44,838 bases of DNA, taken from NCBI RefSeq assembly GCF_006483445.1, contig NZ_PPPT01000016.1, positions 1 to 44,838 of the forward strand, in the 5' to 3' direction. Made by a program: the position numbers and the translations under genes. The stretch comes from Bradyrhizobium guangdongense (GTDB lineage Bacteria > Pseudomonadota > Alphaproteobacteria > Rhizobiales > Xanthobacteraceae). Below are positions 1 to 8,404 of the stretch, in pieces (positions within the stretch are counted from its first letter, which is position 1; the number at the start of each line of letters is the position of its first letter). The notes beneath the pieces are model-generated. The model was not told the DNA's origin, ran no database searches, and saw only the letters and a program-made list of their open reading frames with translations.

Positions 1-26
1 AAGCCCGGCCATGACGGAGAAGGTAA

Positions 27-848
27 TCACGTCCCCGGCTTCTCCACCGCCCATTCGTTCCGGAACACATGCCCATCCGTATCCTTCGCCTCGGCGCGGA
101 AATATTTTGCGCCGTTGGAGACGTAGGTGAAGCGGAGGTTGGGATCCTCCGAGATCGAGATGCCGCCGTCCATCGAAAGGATCAGGCTGTCGTCCTGGGT
201 CAGACGCAACTGGTTGACGAAGAAGGCCGGGATATAGAGCTGCGTGACCTGGTCCATCTGCAGCCCAGAATTGTTGGGATGGCCGACCATGATCTGGGCT
301 TCGCGGATCCGGCTTGCGGGCGCCTCGTCCGCGCGCGAGAATTGCCGGTAGCGCATCTTGCCGAGCCTGCTTTGGGCCTCTTCCGCGTTCTTGCCGGCCG
401 GAGCCGAGCAGCCGCCGGAGGCCTTCACATAGGTCTTGCTGACATAGAGCTGGCCGTCGCTGAGCTCGGCCACCGCATGCACGTCGGTGTAATTGTTGAC
501 GCGCACGCGGGTGGAAATCTCAGTCACATTGGCATCCGGCCCGAGCTCGAACTTCGCCGCCATCGGCGCGGGGTTGCGATCGATCACTAGCGTGATCGAA
601 CGCACGCGCCGCGAGTCACCTGGTGATAGCTTCATGCGCAGCGTGACCGGCACGATGGCCGCGTCCTCGGCACGATAAGGCATCTCGATGCCGATGACGT
701 CGCTGCCGTCGTGCATCGGCCGGTTGGCAAAAATGTCCTGGACGAGTCCGGGCCAGGGATCGTAGGCCTCCTCGGCGCGCGCGGGCATGACAAGCGCAAG
801 GCCGAGCAGGGTGGCCAGCAATGGAAGGCGCAGCGAAATTCCATTCAT
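27..848 (-). CDS. quinoprotein dehydrogenase-associated SoxYZ-like carrier protein
   Basis: Predicted exported protein of 273 aa with a signal peptide over residues 1-25 (cleavage near ARA-EEA). The first half resembles SoxY and carries a single Cys at about residue 147 in a GGCSAP context, which matches the SoxY carrier-cysteine position. The second half (about 180-273) resembles SoxZ, with HPNNSG and IPAFFVNQL segments. SoxYZ fusions of this family occur beside PQQ-dependent alcohol dehydrogenases, where they are thought to act in a periplasmic redox or sulfur relay; substrates are not established. I chose the ATG at 848 because the signal peptide begins there; the longer reading to 905 adds an Arg-rich leader and overlaps the upstream gene. 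It lies 47 bp downstream of the zinc-hydrolase gene on the same strand, probably in one transcript. Confidence 0.85.
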   Translation of the reverse strand: MNGISLRLPLLATLLGLALVMPARAEEAYDPWPGLVQDIFANRPMHDGSDVIGIEMPYRAEDAAIVPVTLRMKLSPGDSRRVRSITLVIDRNPAPMAAKFELGPDANVTEISTRVRVNNYTDVHAVAELSDGQLYVSKTYVKASGGCSAPAGKNAEEAQSRLGKMRYRQFSRADEAPASRIREAQIMVGHPNNSGLQMDQVTQLYIPAFFVNQLRLTQDDSLILSMDGGISISEDPNLRFTYVSNGAKYFRAEAKDTDGHVFRNEWAVEKPGT

Positions 849-895
849 GATCGCGGTCTCGCGCGGACGAAGCAGCCGGCAGCGTAGCGCGGCCG

Positions 896-1816
896 CTACT
901 CCCATTCAATTTCCGAAAATGCTGCGGTTGCGTTCCGGGCGTTGTAATCGTCGAAGAGTTGCCAGCGCGACCGCTCGGATTCACCGGCCGTTTGAGCCGC
1001 GGCCTTGATCGGTTCGCCCTTCTGGTTGAGCGCGCGCACGTCGCCAAGCAATGTCTGGAGATAACGGCGTTCATCGGCAAGCGCCGCTGGAAAGTCGCTC
1101 ACGGGACCGTGACCGGGAACCACGCGGCGTGCGGGCAGGGCCTCCAGTTCGCCGAGCACCTTCAGCCAGCCGCGGATGCTGCCGTCCATGACGGGGATAT
1201 GCCTGAGGAAAACCAGGTCGCCGCCGAACAGCGTTCCCGTCGTTTCGTCCAGCACCGTCAAATCGTTGTCGCTATGTGCGGCCGGCCAAGCCCGCAGCGT
1301 CAGGCTGCGCGATCCCAGATCGAGCTTCATGCTGTCGCTGACCAGCAGCGTCGGCGGCACCATCTTGACTGCATCGATCAGCTCTTTCCCCATGATCCGG
1401 CGGAAATTATCGAGATAATACGGTCCGCGCGCGGCCAGCGCGGCCGGCAGCTTCGCGTGCCCGACGAACGTCGTGCCGGCAAATGCGGCGTTGCCAAAGA
1501 CGTGATCAGGATGGCCATGGGTGTTGATGACGTAGCGGATCGGCTTGCCGGTCCGTGCCCTGATAGCGGCGAGCAGGGCCTCGCCTTCGCGAACACTGCC
1601 GCCCGTGTCGATGATTGCGACGGCGCTGTCGCCGATGATGAAGCCGACATTGGCGATGGCCCCTTCGTTCTCGCGGGTCATCAGTTGAGTTGTCCCGGAG
1701 TGCACGAAAATCCCCGGGGCTACTTCGCTCACAGGCAATTCGGCCGCCGAGACGCGTGCTAACGTCGTCAACCCCAGCAGGGCGATGCATGCGATTTTTG
1801 AAGCGAGATGGGGCAC
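896..1816 (-). CDS. quinoprotein relay system zinc metallohydrolase (MBL fold)
   Basis: 306-aa metallo-beta-lactamase-fold protein with an N-terminal signal peptide (about 1-25, ending VSAAE). The zinc-binding motif [11 protein letters not shown] places His100, His102, Asp104 and His105. A second metal-ligand region is visible as WPAAHSDND, with Asp in FGGDLVF and a late His in VPGHGPVSD. The family is known for co-occurrence with PQQ-dependent dehydrogenases and SoxYZ-like carriers (the 'quinoprotein relay' system); the reaction is unknown. It is first in a minus-strand pair with the SoxYZ-like gene and is divergent from the XoxJ-like gene at 1950. Confidence 0.88.
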   Translation of the reverse strand: MPHLASKIACIALLGLTTLARVSAAELPVSEVAPGIFVHSGTTQLMTRENEGAIANVGFIIGDSAVAIIDTGGSVREGEALLAAIRARTGKPIRYVINTHGHPDHVFGNAAFAGTTFVGHAKLPAALAARGPYYLDNFRRIMGKELIDAVKMVPPTLLVSDSMKLDLGSRSLTLRAWPAAHSDNDLTVLDETTGTLFGGDLVFLRHIPVMDGSIRGWLKVLGELEALPARRVVPGHGPVSDFPAALADERRYLQTLLGDVRALNQKGEPIKAAAQTAGESERSRWQLFDDYNARNATAAFSEIEWE

Positions 1817-1949
1817 TTTTCCGCCTCAGTTCCCTTAATCCGCTGCATTGCAGTGCAGCACAATGCGAAGCCAACACCAAGCTTGGCAAACCACGGATGC
1901 GGGCTCACATCCCGTGGATAGCATTCAATGGAATTGAGGAGGAAGCGCG
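1817..1949. promoter_or_regulatory. divergent intergenic region with an imperfect hairpin
   Basis: This 133-bp gap separates two divergent quinoprotein-associated genes and must hold both promoters. An imperfect inverted repeat lies at 1891-1917 (CCACGGATG facing CATCCCGTGG, with one extra base in the right arm). A shorter one, CTGCA facing TGCAG, lies at 1843-1858. A strong ribosome-binding site (GAGGAGG) sits just upstream of the ATG at 1950. I see no convincing -35/-10 pair. Confidence 0.35.
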
Positions 1950-2834
1950 ATGACGGAGGCCGGACGACATCGTCGCTGGTTGTTCTTGCTGTTGGTGACG
2001 GTGACGGCGTTCGTTGCCGGCGATGTCGCGCGCGCTCAGACCAGCGACACCGGCGACCTCTCTTTCGAGCTCGTCGATCCCAAGGTGCTGCGCGTCTGTG
2101 CCGATCCGCGCAACCTGCCGTTCTCGAACGAGAAGGGCGAAGGTTTTGAGAACAAGCTTGCGGAGTTTCTCGCCGAAAAGCTGCAGAAGAAGCTCGACTA
2201 TGTGTTCTTCCCGCAGGCGACCGGCTTCGTGCGCATGACGCTCGGGGCGCATCGCTGCGATGTCATCATGGGCTTTCCGCAAGGCGACGACCTCGTGCAG
2301 GGCACCAATCCCTACTACCGCACGTCCTACGCGCTGGTCGCCAAGCCCGGCAGTGGTCTCGAGGACGTCGATACGTTGGAAGATCCACGGCTCAAGGGCA
2401 AGCATATCGGCATCGTCGCCGGCACGCCGCCGGCAACCAACATGGCGCTCGCGGGCCTGATGGGCGACGCGAAGCCTTATCCGCTGATGATCGACACCCG
2501 CTTCGACAATTCGGCTGACGCGATGATCAAGGACCTCGTTGCCGGCACGATCGATGCCGGCGTGCTGTGGGGCCCGATGGCGGGCTATTACGCGAAGAAG
2601 CAGGAGCAGCCGTTGCACGTCACGCCGCTGCTGAAGGAAACGAGTGGACCGAAGCTGATCTACCGCATCGGTATGGGCGTGCGTCCCGCGGACCAGAACT
2701 GGAAGCGGCAGCTCAACCGCCTGATCCAGGAGAACCAGGGCGCGATCAACAAGATCATGCTCGAATACGGCGTGCCGCTGCTCGACGAGAAGGACAAGCC
2801 GATCGGCGGAGAGGCCGCCGGGAAGGCGCCGTGA
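1950..2834 (+). CDS. quinoprotein dehydrogenase-associated periplasmic binding protein (MoxJ/XoxJ family)
   Basis: 294-aa exported protein of the solute-binding-protein fold, with a signal peptide over about residues 1-30 (cleavage near ARAQ). The start of the mature domain (LRVCADPRNLPFSNEKGEGF) is characteristic of the MoxJ/XoxJ group, which accompanies methanol dehydrogenases. XoxJ proteins are thought to assist maturation or activation of the periplasmic PQQ dehydrogenase rather than import a solute. The ATG at 1950 has an excellent GAGGAGG site. The CxxxCW protein follows after 10 bp, so the two are very likely co-transcribed. I withhold the xoxJ symbol because the partner dehydrogenase is not in view. 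Confidence 0.88.
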   Translation: MTEAGRHRRWLFLLLVTVTAFVAGDVARAQTSDTGDLSFELVDPKVLRVCADPRNLPFSNEKGEGFENKLAEFLAEKLQKKLDYVFFPQATGFVRMTLGAHRCDVIMGFPQGDDLVQGTNPYYRTSYALVAKPGSGLEDVDTLEDPRLKGKHIGIVAGTPPATNMALAGLMGDAKPYPLMIDTRFDNSADAMIKDLVAGTIDAGVLWGPMAGYYAKKQEQPLHVTPLLKETSGPKLIYRIGMGVRPADQNWKRQLNRLIQENQGAINKIMLEYGVPLLDEKDKPIGGEAAGKAP

Positions 2835-2844
2835 GGCGATTGAT

Positions 2845-3399
2845 ATGAGGCGACATCTCGCCGCTGCGTTCATGGCCGCCGCACTCGCGATGCCGGCGAT
2901 GGCGCAGCAGCAGGAGCCGTTCGAGCCGGAAGGTTATCGCAGCGACAATTACCGTGCGCCGGTGCCGGCGACGCTTGCGGGCGCACGCGTGCTGACGACA
3001 TCGGAAGCGGAAGGCATCTGGCGCGACAGGAGCGGCGCCTTCATCGACGTGATGCCGCGTCCGCCGAAGCCGAAGAACCTGCCCGCAGGCACGGTCTGGC
3101 GCGATGCGCCGCGCTTCGACATTCCCGGCAGCATCTGGCTGCCCGATACCGGCTACGGCACGCTGCCGCCGGCGATGGACGATTATTTCCGCCGCGGCCT
3201 GGAGCGCGCCTCGCACGGCAGCAAATCGGCGCTACTGGTGATCTATTGCCTCGCCGATTGCTGGATGTCGTGGAACGCCGCCAAGCGCGCGCTCGCCTAC
3301 GGCTACTCCAACGTCGCCTGGTACCCCGACGGCACCGACGGCTGGGAGCGCGCCAGATTGATGACCGCAGAGGCGCAGCCCGAGCCGCGGCCGGATTAG
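2845..3399 (+). CDS. PQQ-dependent catabolism-associated Cys-Trp motif protein (rhodanese-like)
   Basis: 184-aa exported protein, signal peptide about 1-20 (AMPAMAQQQ). The central and C-terminal part has a rhodanese-like layout. The signature YCLADCWMSWNAAKRA, followed by YGYSNVAWYPDGTDGW, identifies the family named for its CXXCW motif in PQQ-dependent alcohol catabolism clusters. In this copy the two cysteines are separated by three residues (C-L-A-D-C-W). A redox or sulfur-handling role in the periplasm is plausible but unproven. It is the second gene of the unit starting at 1950 and ends 2 bp before the convergent CusF-like gene. Confidence 0.88.
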   Translation: MRRHLAAAFMAAALAMPAMAQQQEPFEPEGYRSDNYRAPVPATLAGARVLTTSEAEGIWRDRSGAFIDVMPRPPKPKNLPAGTVWRDAPRFDIPGSIWLPDTGYGTLPPAMDDYFRRGLERASHGSKSALLVIYCLADCWMSWNAAKRALAYGYSNVAWYPDGTDGWERARLMTAEAQPEPRPD

Positions 3400-3401
3400 G
3401 C

Positions 3402-3707
3402 CTACTTCGCCTTCTGCAGCTTGGTGATGGTCTTCGCGCCGCCGGCCTCGGTCGTTGTAAAGCTCACGCGGTCGCCGACGTGGACGGCCTCCAGCATCCC
3501 GGCGTCCTTCGCCTTGAACTCCTGCACCGGACCGCTAGCGCCGCCGCTGGCGCCGACCGTGCCGCTCTGCATCTGCTGGATCGAGATGGTGCTGTTAAGG
3601 CGGTTGATGCCGGTGATCATGCCGGTCATGTCGTCAGCGGCGTACGCGCTGGACGCGAGCATGCCGATGGCGGCTGCGCCTGCGAAGATGAATTGTCTGG
3701 TTCCCAT
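3402..3707 (-). CDS. small periplasmic CusF-like metal-binding protein
   Basis: 101-aa protein with a clear signal peptide (about 1-23, SSAYAADD). The mature part (TGMITGINRLNSTISIQ, then EFKAKDAGMLEAVHVGDRVSF) has the small beta-barrel pattern of CusF/DUF1344-type copper-binding periplasmic proteins. The canonical CusF Met-Met-Trp metal site is not clearly preserved, so metal identity is uncertain. It is convergent with the CxxxCW gene (2-bp gap) and lies 134 bp downstream of the minus-strand ABC cassette. Confidence 0.65.
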   Translation of the reverse strand: MGTRQFIFAGAAAIGMLASSAYAADDMTGMITGINRLNSTISIQQMQSGTVGASGGASGPVQEFKAKDAGMLEAVHVGDRVSFTTTEAGGAKTITKLQKAK

Positions 3708-3841
3708 CGAGGCCTCCCGATGACGTGGATTCCATTCGACAAGACATCCTAGATCGATTTGGTTCCGGCAGATAGCGGACGAAGGGTTAACGATTGCGGT
3801 GCCTGGCGGGAACCATTCCGGAGCCGTCAGCAGGGCTGACG

Positions 3842-4456
3842 CTATTCCATTTCCTGCTGGATCACCCGGCCGAGCGCGAACAGGCGCTGGTCGATCGTGG
3901 TCGGGACCTCGCAGACGAAGCGCACCACCTTGTTGCGGTCCTCGAAAATGCGGGTCTTCCAGATCAGCTCGTTGCTGAGCGCTTCGACCCTGGCCTCGTC
4001 GCGTGGCGTCGCGCTTTGCAGGGCCTGCAGCTCCAGCGTCTGATCGCGGATCTTTTCGGCGGCCTCGCGCTGCTTGCGGGTGGTGCGCTCGAGCCCGTTC
4101 ATGACCTGTGAGCGCTGCGCGTTCAGCGTCTCGAACAGGCCGGCGAACAGCAGCTTTGCGTTGGTGGCCTTGTCAGCCGCGGAGCCGGCCAAAAACTCCT
4201 TCACGGACTTTTCCGCCTCGTCCATCGGCGTCTTGCGCGCCGCCAGCTTCGAGACGAGGCTGCTGACCTTGGCGTCGCTCTTCCAGGCGTCCTTGATGTC
4301 GTCGAGCGGCGGGCCGGCCCAGACGGCGGCGAGCGAGACTTCGGGAACTTTTGCTTGCGTGCAGGGCCAGTCGGGATAGCGCGGATCGGCCGCATGGCTG
4401 GCCCCGCTCGTCGCCGCGAGCGCCAATGCCGCCAGGATTGCGATCCGAAACGTCAT
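3842..4456 (-). CDS. exported helical protein of unknown function, last gene of the ABC cassette
   Basis: 204-aa protein with a signal peptide (about 1-22, SGASHAADP). After a short segment containing YPDWPCTQAKVPE it is almost entirely helical and charged. The stretch from about residue 75 to 175 (AEKSVKEFL through RTTRKQREAAEKI to EALSNELIWK) is likely coiled coil. Two cysteines (WPCTQ and RFVCEVP) may form a disulfide. Its start overlaps the permease stop (ATG inside 4453-4456), which indicates translational coupling. In Methylorubrum lut clusters an exported protein of unknown function also follows the permease, so this may be the LutG counterpart; that is inference from position only. 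Confidence 0.75.
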   Translation of the reverse strand: MTFRIAILAALALAATSGASHAADPRYPDWPCTQAKVPEVSLAAVWAGPPLDDIKDAWKSDAKVSSLVSKLAARKTPMDEAEKSVKEFLAGSAADKATNAKLLFAGLFETLNAQRSQVMNGLERTTRKQREAAEKIRDQTLELQALQSATPRDEARVEALSNELIWKTRIFEDRNKVVRFVCEVPTTIDQRLFALGRVIQQEME

Positions 4457-5316
4457 CCTTCGCCTCCCGCGGGACCACGCCGCACCAGCCCGCGCGAGGG
4501 ATCATAGGCATAGATCGCCCCGATCATGAAGACGATTGTGCAGGTCGCGACCACCGCCAGCGAGATCCAGTTGACCTGCCCGTAGAACGCAAAACGAATG
4601 AGCTCGACCGCAAGCGTGAACGGATTGGCCTCGCAGAGGTAATAGAGGTAGGGGCTGCCCTCCTGCACCCGCCAGAGCGGGTAGAGGGCGGAGGAAGCAA
4701 AGAACATCGGAAAGATCACGAAGTTCATGACACCGGCAAAATTCTCGAGCTGCTTGATGCCTGATGAAATCAGCATGCCGAGCGAACCCAGCATCAGGCC
4801 GGACAGGATCAACGCCGGCAGCACGGTGAGGTATCCGAACGACGGCGGCGAAATGTCCCAGAACCAGGCGATCACGAGGAACGCATAGACCTGGAGCAGC
4901 GACACCGCGGTGCCCGCGAGCAGCTTGCAGAACAACAGAAACCAACGCGGCAGCGGGCTGACCAGGAGCGTGCGCATGTTGCCCATCTCGCGGTCATAGA
5001 CCATCGAGAGTGAGGACTGCATGCCGTTGAAAAGCTGGATCATCGCCATCAGGCCCGGCGCGATATAGACCTCGTAGAGGATATAGGTCTCGTAGGGCGG
5101 GATGATGGAAATGCCGAGCACCTGGCGGAAGCCGGCAGCGAAAATGAACAGCCACACCAGCGGCCGCACCAGCGCGGAGACAAAACGTTCGCGCTGATGC
5201 AGGAAACGCAGGCCCTCGCGCCAGACGATGCCGGCAAGGCAGGTCATGTATTCCGCCAGCGAGAAGCCGCGCGGCGCGCGATGGGTGTTGGAGTCTTGGG
5301 TGGTGATGCTGCTCAC
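4453..5316 (-). CDS. ABC-2 type permease, PQQ-dependent alcohol catabolism / lut-type cassette
   Basis: 287-aa integral membrane protein with about six hydrophobic segments and the ABC-2 family hallmark in its last third (FPMFFASSALYPLW). The family is the permease annotated with PQQ-dependent alcohol catabolism (PedC-like) and corresponds to the membrane component of the lanthanide-uptake lut ABC system. Four-base overlaps with the ATPase upstream (5313-5316) and with the exported-protein gene downstream show tight coupling. ABC-2 permeases are usually exporters, so the transport direction is not evident from sequence. Confidence 0.9.
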   Translation of the reverse strand: MSSITTQDSNTHRAPRGFSLAEYMTCLAGIVWREGLRFLHQRERFVSALVRPLVWLFIFAAGFRQVLGISIIPPYETYILYEVYIAPGLMAMIQLFNGMQSSLSMVYDREMGNMRTLLVSPLPRWFLLFCKLLAGTAVSLLQVYAFLVIAWFWDISPPSFGYLTVLPALILSGLMLGSLGMLISSGIKQLENFAGVMNFVIFPMFFASSALYPLWRVQEGSPYLYYLCEANPFTLAVELIRFAFYGQVNWISLAVVATCTIVFMIGAIYAYDPSRGLVRRGPAGGEG

Positions 5317-6122
5317 GCGCCGCCTCCCGGCATCGTCTGCGCGCCGGTCAGCCGCATGAAGGCGGTGTTGACGTCAGGCGCGCCGGCCTCGGCCAGCACG
5401 CGGGCGACCGGCCCCTTTGCTAGCACCTTGCCCTGATGCAGCACCACGAGATCGTCGTTCGCGGTGATCTCGTCGAACAGATGCGTTGCCCAGAGCACGC
5501 CGATACCTTGCTCGGTCACGAGTTGGCGGACATGGCTGATGATGTCGGCGCGCGCCTTGACGTCGAGCCCGACGGTCGGCTCGTCCAGCAGCAGCAGCCG
5601 CGGCCGGTGCAGCAGCGCGCGTGCGATCTCGAGCCGCCGCATCTGTCCGCCGGAGAGATCGCGCACCTTGCTGGCCGCGCGGTCGGAAAGCCCGATGCGG
5701 CCGAGCAGCTCGGCGGCGCGGGCAGCCGCCTCGCGGCGGCCGATGCCGTGCAGGGCGGCGTGATAGAGCAGGTTCTGCGTCAGCGACAGATCGAGATCGA
5801 GCGTGCGCTGCTGGAATACGACCCCGAGCAGTCTAAGCGCTTCGCCTGGCGTGCGGCTGATGTCATGACCGAAGATGCCGACGCGGCCGGTCTGGATGCC
5901 GAACAGGCGCGTAACGAGCGAGAACAGCGTACTCTTGCCGGCGCCATTGAGGCCGAGCAGCGCGGTGAAGCTCGCCGGCGCGACATTGAAGCTGACATCC
6001 ATAAGCGCCCGCCGCGCGCCATAAGAGTGGCTGACGCCATCGATCGACAGCGCTGCCACCATGGCCGGATCTGACACCGGTGCGGTCGGGCGGGGCTCGG
6101 TAATGGGTGCAGATGTCGTCAT
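5313..6122 (-). CDS. ABC transporter ATP-binding protein of the same cassette
   Basis: 269-aa ATPase. Walker A GLNGAGKST is at residues 57-65, the Q-loop in VVFQQRTLD near 104, the signature LSGGQ at 156-160, Walker B LLLLDEPTVGLD near 176-187, and the switch His in WATHLFDE. It belongs to the PQQ-dependent catabolism-associated ABC ATPase family (DrrA/NodI-like). The 27-residue N-terminal extension before the ABC core is Pro/Thr-rich. It overlaps the beta-propeller gene by 4 bp upstream and the permease by 4 bp downstream. Confidence 0.92.
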   Translation of the reverse strand: MTTSAPITEPRPTAPVSDPAMVAALSIDGVSHSYGARRALMDVSFNVAPASFTALLGLNGAGKSTLFSLVTRLFGIQTGRVGIFGHDISRTPGEALRLLGVVFQQRTLDLDLSLTQNLLYHAALHGIGRREAAARAAELLGRIGLSDRAASKVRDLSGGQMRRLEIARALLHRPRLLLLDEPTVGLDVKARADIISHVRQLVTEQGIGVLWATHLFDEITANDDLVVLHQGKVLAKGPVARVLAEAGAPDVNTAFMRLTGAQTMPGGGA

Positions 6123-7087
6123 GGCGCAATCGCAATGCCCCAGGGCAGTTCGCCGACCTGGATGGTCTTGATCACCTTTTGCGCGGCGACATCGATGACC
6201 GACACGTCGTTGGAGACGCCGTTGGTCGTGAGCAAGTATTTCTCATCCGGCGTGAACGCCATGTGCCAGACCCGCTGTCCGACCAGCAGATACTTTGTCA
6301 CCTTGCGCGTCGCCGTGTCGACCACGGCAATGCGGTTGGCCGGGCCGAGCGCGACGAAGGCGGTCTTGTCGTCCTTGGTCATGCCGATGCCGACCGGCTG
6401 GATCGCCTCTTTCCGCAGGCCCGGAATCTCGAACGTGACCTTGCCGATCACCTCATGCTTCTTGGGGTCGATGATCGAGATGGTGCCGCCGATCTCGGAC
6501 GAGATCCACAGCTCCGAAGCATCGTGCCTGAACTCGGCAAAGCGCGGCCGCGCGTCGACCAGCACGTTGGCGACGATCTGGCGCGTGGCGGTGTCGATGA
6601 AATGCGCCATGTTGGTCGTTTCCGACGTGTTGATCAGCGTCTTGCCGTCCGGGCTGATGGTCATGCCTTCCGGTTCGACGCCGACCTGGATATCGCCGAG
6701 TCGCGCACGCTTCTCCAGATCGATCACGGTCACCGTGTTGTCGTTCTCGTTCGCGACATAGAGAATCTTGCCGGCGGCGTCCTGCGCAAACAGCTCGGGG
6801 TCGGGTCCGGAGGGCAGGCTGTCGACGATGACTTGCGTCTTGGCGTCGATCACCTGAATGGTGTCGTCGTCGCCGACCGCGACCATCACGAATTTGCCGT
6901 CGCGCGTGAAATCGATGCCGCGCGGCCGCTGGCCGACCTTGATGGTCTTGACCACGGTCCAGCTATCCGTGTCGATGACCGACACCGTGTTGCTCTTCTC
7001 ATTCGAGACATAGGCGATGAAGGCGTGCGCGGGTGCTGCCGCAAGCAGCGCTGTGGAGAGCAGGCCGACACGCCAGATTTGCGACAT
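6119..7087 (-). CDS. PQQ-dependent catabolism-associated beta-propeller (YVTN repeat) protein
   Basis: 322-aa exported protein, signal peptide about 1-23 (APAHAFIAY). It is built from seven YVTN-type repeats, each with a variation of YVSNEKSNTVSVIDTDSW or YVANENDNTVTVIDLE, predicting a seven-bladed propeller in the periplasm. The family is found in this ABC/PQQ setting; its ligand is unknown. I start at 7087 because GAGGA lies 6 bp upstream and the signal peptide begins there. A longer reading to 7111 overlaps the upstream gene. The gap from the substrate-binding gene is 8 bp. Confidence 0.88.
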   Translation of the reverse strand: MSQIWRVGLLSTALLAAAPAHAFIAYVSNEKSNTVSVIDTDSWTVVKTIKVGQRPRGIDFTRDGKFVMVAVGDDDTIQVIDAKTQVIVDSLPSGPDPELFAQDAAGKILYVANENDNTVTVIDLEKRARLGDIQVGVEPEGMTISPDGKTLINTSETTNMAHFIDTATRQIVANVLVDARPRFAEFRHDASELWISSEIGGTISIIDPKKHEVIGKVTFEIPGLRKEAIQPVGIGMTKDDKTAFVALGPANRIAVVDTATRKVTKYLLVGQRVWHMAFTPDEKYLLTTNGVSNDVSVIDVAAQKVIKTIQVGELPWGIAIAP

Positions 7088-7095
7088 ACGCGTCC

Positions 7096-8277
7096 TCACT
7101 TCAATTTGCATTTGCTCTCCGGGCGGTCATAGCCGAGCGTATCGAGCTCCGAGACCTGGTGCAAAAACCCTTCCTGCGGCGACACCGAAACCACCATGCG
7201 GCCATCGACCAGCAGGATCGGCTGGCGAAGCTGCAGGTTCCAGTCGCGCAGGGTCAGCCTTGTTCCCTTGAAGGCGGCGACCGAAAAATCCGGCCCCTTG
7301 ATGAAATCGGTGACCTTCCTGGTGTCGCCCGAGTTGGTGCGCGAGGTGGCCTCTCCGATGATGCGCACGGCCGTCCAGGCCTGCATGTCCAGCGCCGTCA
7401 TGCGGCGCTGGTTGAGCTTGATGAAGCGGTTTTGCATCTGCACCGCGCCCCATTGGTCCTGTGCAGCATCCCAGCTCCGCGGTACCAGGCCCGCCGAGCC
7501 CGCGACGGGGCGCGGATCCCAGGTGCGGTAGGGCAGGTAGTTGGCGAACACCTCGCTCTCGTCGGCTGCGACCAACACGTCATAGGCGGGCGCCTGCTGC
7601 GTGAAGACCGGCATCTGCCGCTGGATCAGCGTCACGCCGCTATCGGTCCGCCGTGCCCCGCCGGCATCTTCGAAGACTCGCTCCTGCACGATCTTGGCGC
7701 CGAACCGCGTCGCCGTGCGGCGCAATGCGTGGGCAAACAGCTTGTCCTCGTCATGCGAGCCGACTACGAGCAGCCAGCGCTTCCATTGTTTCCACACCAG
7801 GTATTGCCCGAGCGCATCCGCCAGCATCGCACGCGTGGGTGCCGTGTGGATGATGTTGGCGCGGCAGTCGGCCTCGCGCAGCCGCTCGTCGATCGCGCCC
7901 ACGTTGAACAGCAGCGTGCCGCGCTCGCGCAGCGCATCGGCGGCTTTCAGCAGCGCATCCGCCGGCAGGTCGGCGACGATGAACGTGTTGCGCTCGGCGA
8001 GCTCTGTGGCGGCCTTGGCTACGTCGTCGCCGTCCCTCAGCCGGCGCTCTTCGAGCTTGAAGCGCTGGTTGAGGAATTTGCCGGTCGTGTTGTTGTCGTC
8101 GATCGCGAGACGGGCACCTGCGAGGCCGTCATTGTCGGCGGGCTGGTCGACCAGGGAGAGCGTCTGCTTGACGCCGGCGCGGCCGAGATAGCCGATGCCG
8201 ATCTCGGTTGGGTCGGCGCCAAGTGCCTGCGTCGCCGCAAGACTCAAAGCCAGCACGCCTCCCAACCATCGCAACAT
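7096..8277 (-). CDS. periplasmic substrate-binding protein, PQQ-dependent alcohol dehydrogenase ABC system (LutA-like)
   Basis: 393-aa exported binding protein of the branched-chain-amino-acid-like (type I) fold, signal peptide about 1-21 (TQALGADP). The mature N-terminus begins IGIGYLGRAG and later contains RTDSGVTLIQRQMPVF. It is first in the five-gene minus-strand cassette. The ATG at 8277 is preceded by GGAGGAAAC, so the 20-codon longer reading to 8337 is rejected. The family is annotated as part of the PQQ-dependent alcohol dehydrogenase system; in Methylorubrum the equivalent gene, lutA, is needed for lanthanide uptake. Whether this copy binds a lanthanide chelate or something else cannot be read from sequence. 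Confidence 0.88.
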   Translation of the reverse strand: MLRWLGGVLALSLAATQALGADPTEIGIGYLGRAGVKQTLSLVDQPADNDGLAGARLAIDDNNTTGKFLNQRFKLEERRLRDGDDVAKAATELAERNTFIVADLPADALLKAADALRERGTLLFNVGAIDERLREADCRANIIHTAPTRAMLADALGQYLVWKQWKRWLLVVGSHDEDKLFAHALRRTATRFGAKIVQERVFEDAGGARRTDSGVTLIQRQMPVFTQQAPAYDVLVAADESEVFANYLPYRTWDPRPVAGSAGLVPRSWDAAQDQWGAVQMQNRFIKLNQRRMTALDMQAWTAVRIIGEATSRTNSGDTRKVTDFIKGPDFSVAAFKGTRLTLRDWNLQLRQPILLVDGRMVVSVSPQEGFLHQVSELDTLGYDRPESKCKLK

Positions 8278-8404
8278 GTTTCCTCCTCGAATCCTCCCCG
8301 CCTTGTAACGGTGGAGGCATTTCCTGCCTTGAAACATGACCGATTTGGCTTAGCTTGCAACCCCGCATTTCGTCGTCGCGACGCAAGAGGCAGGAATCAC
8401 AATC

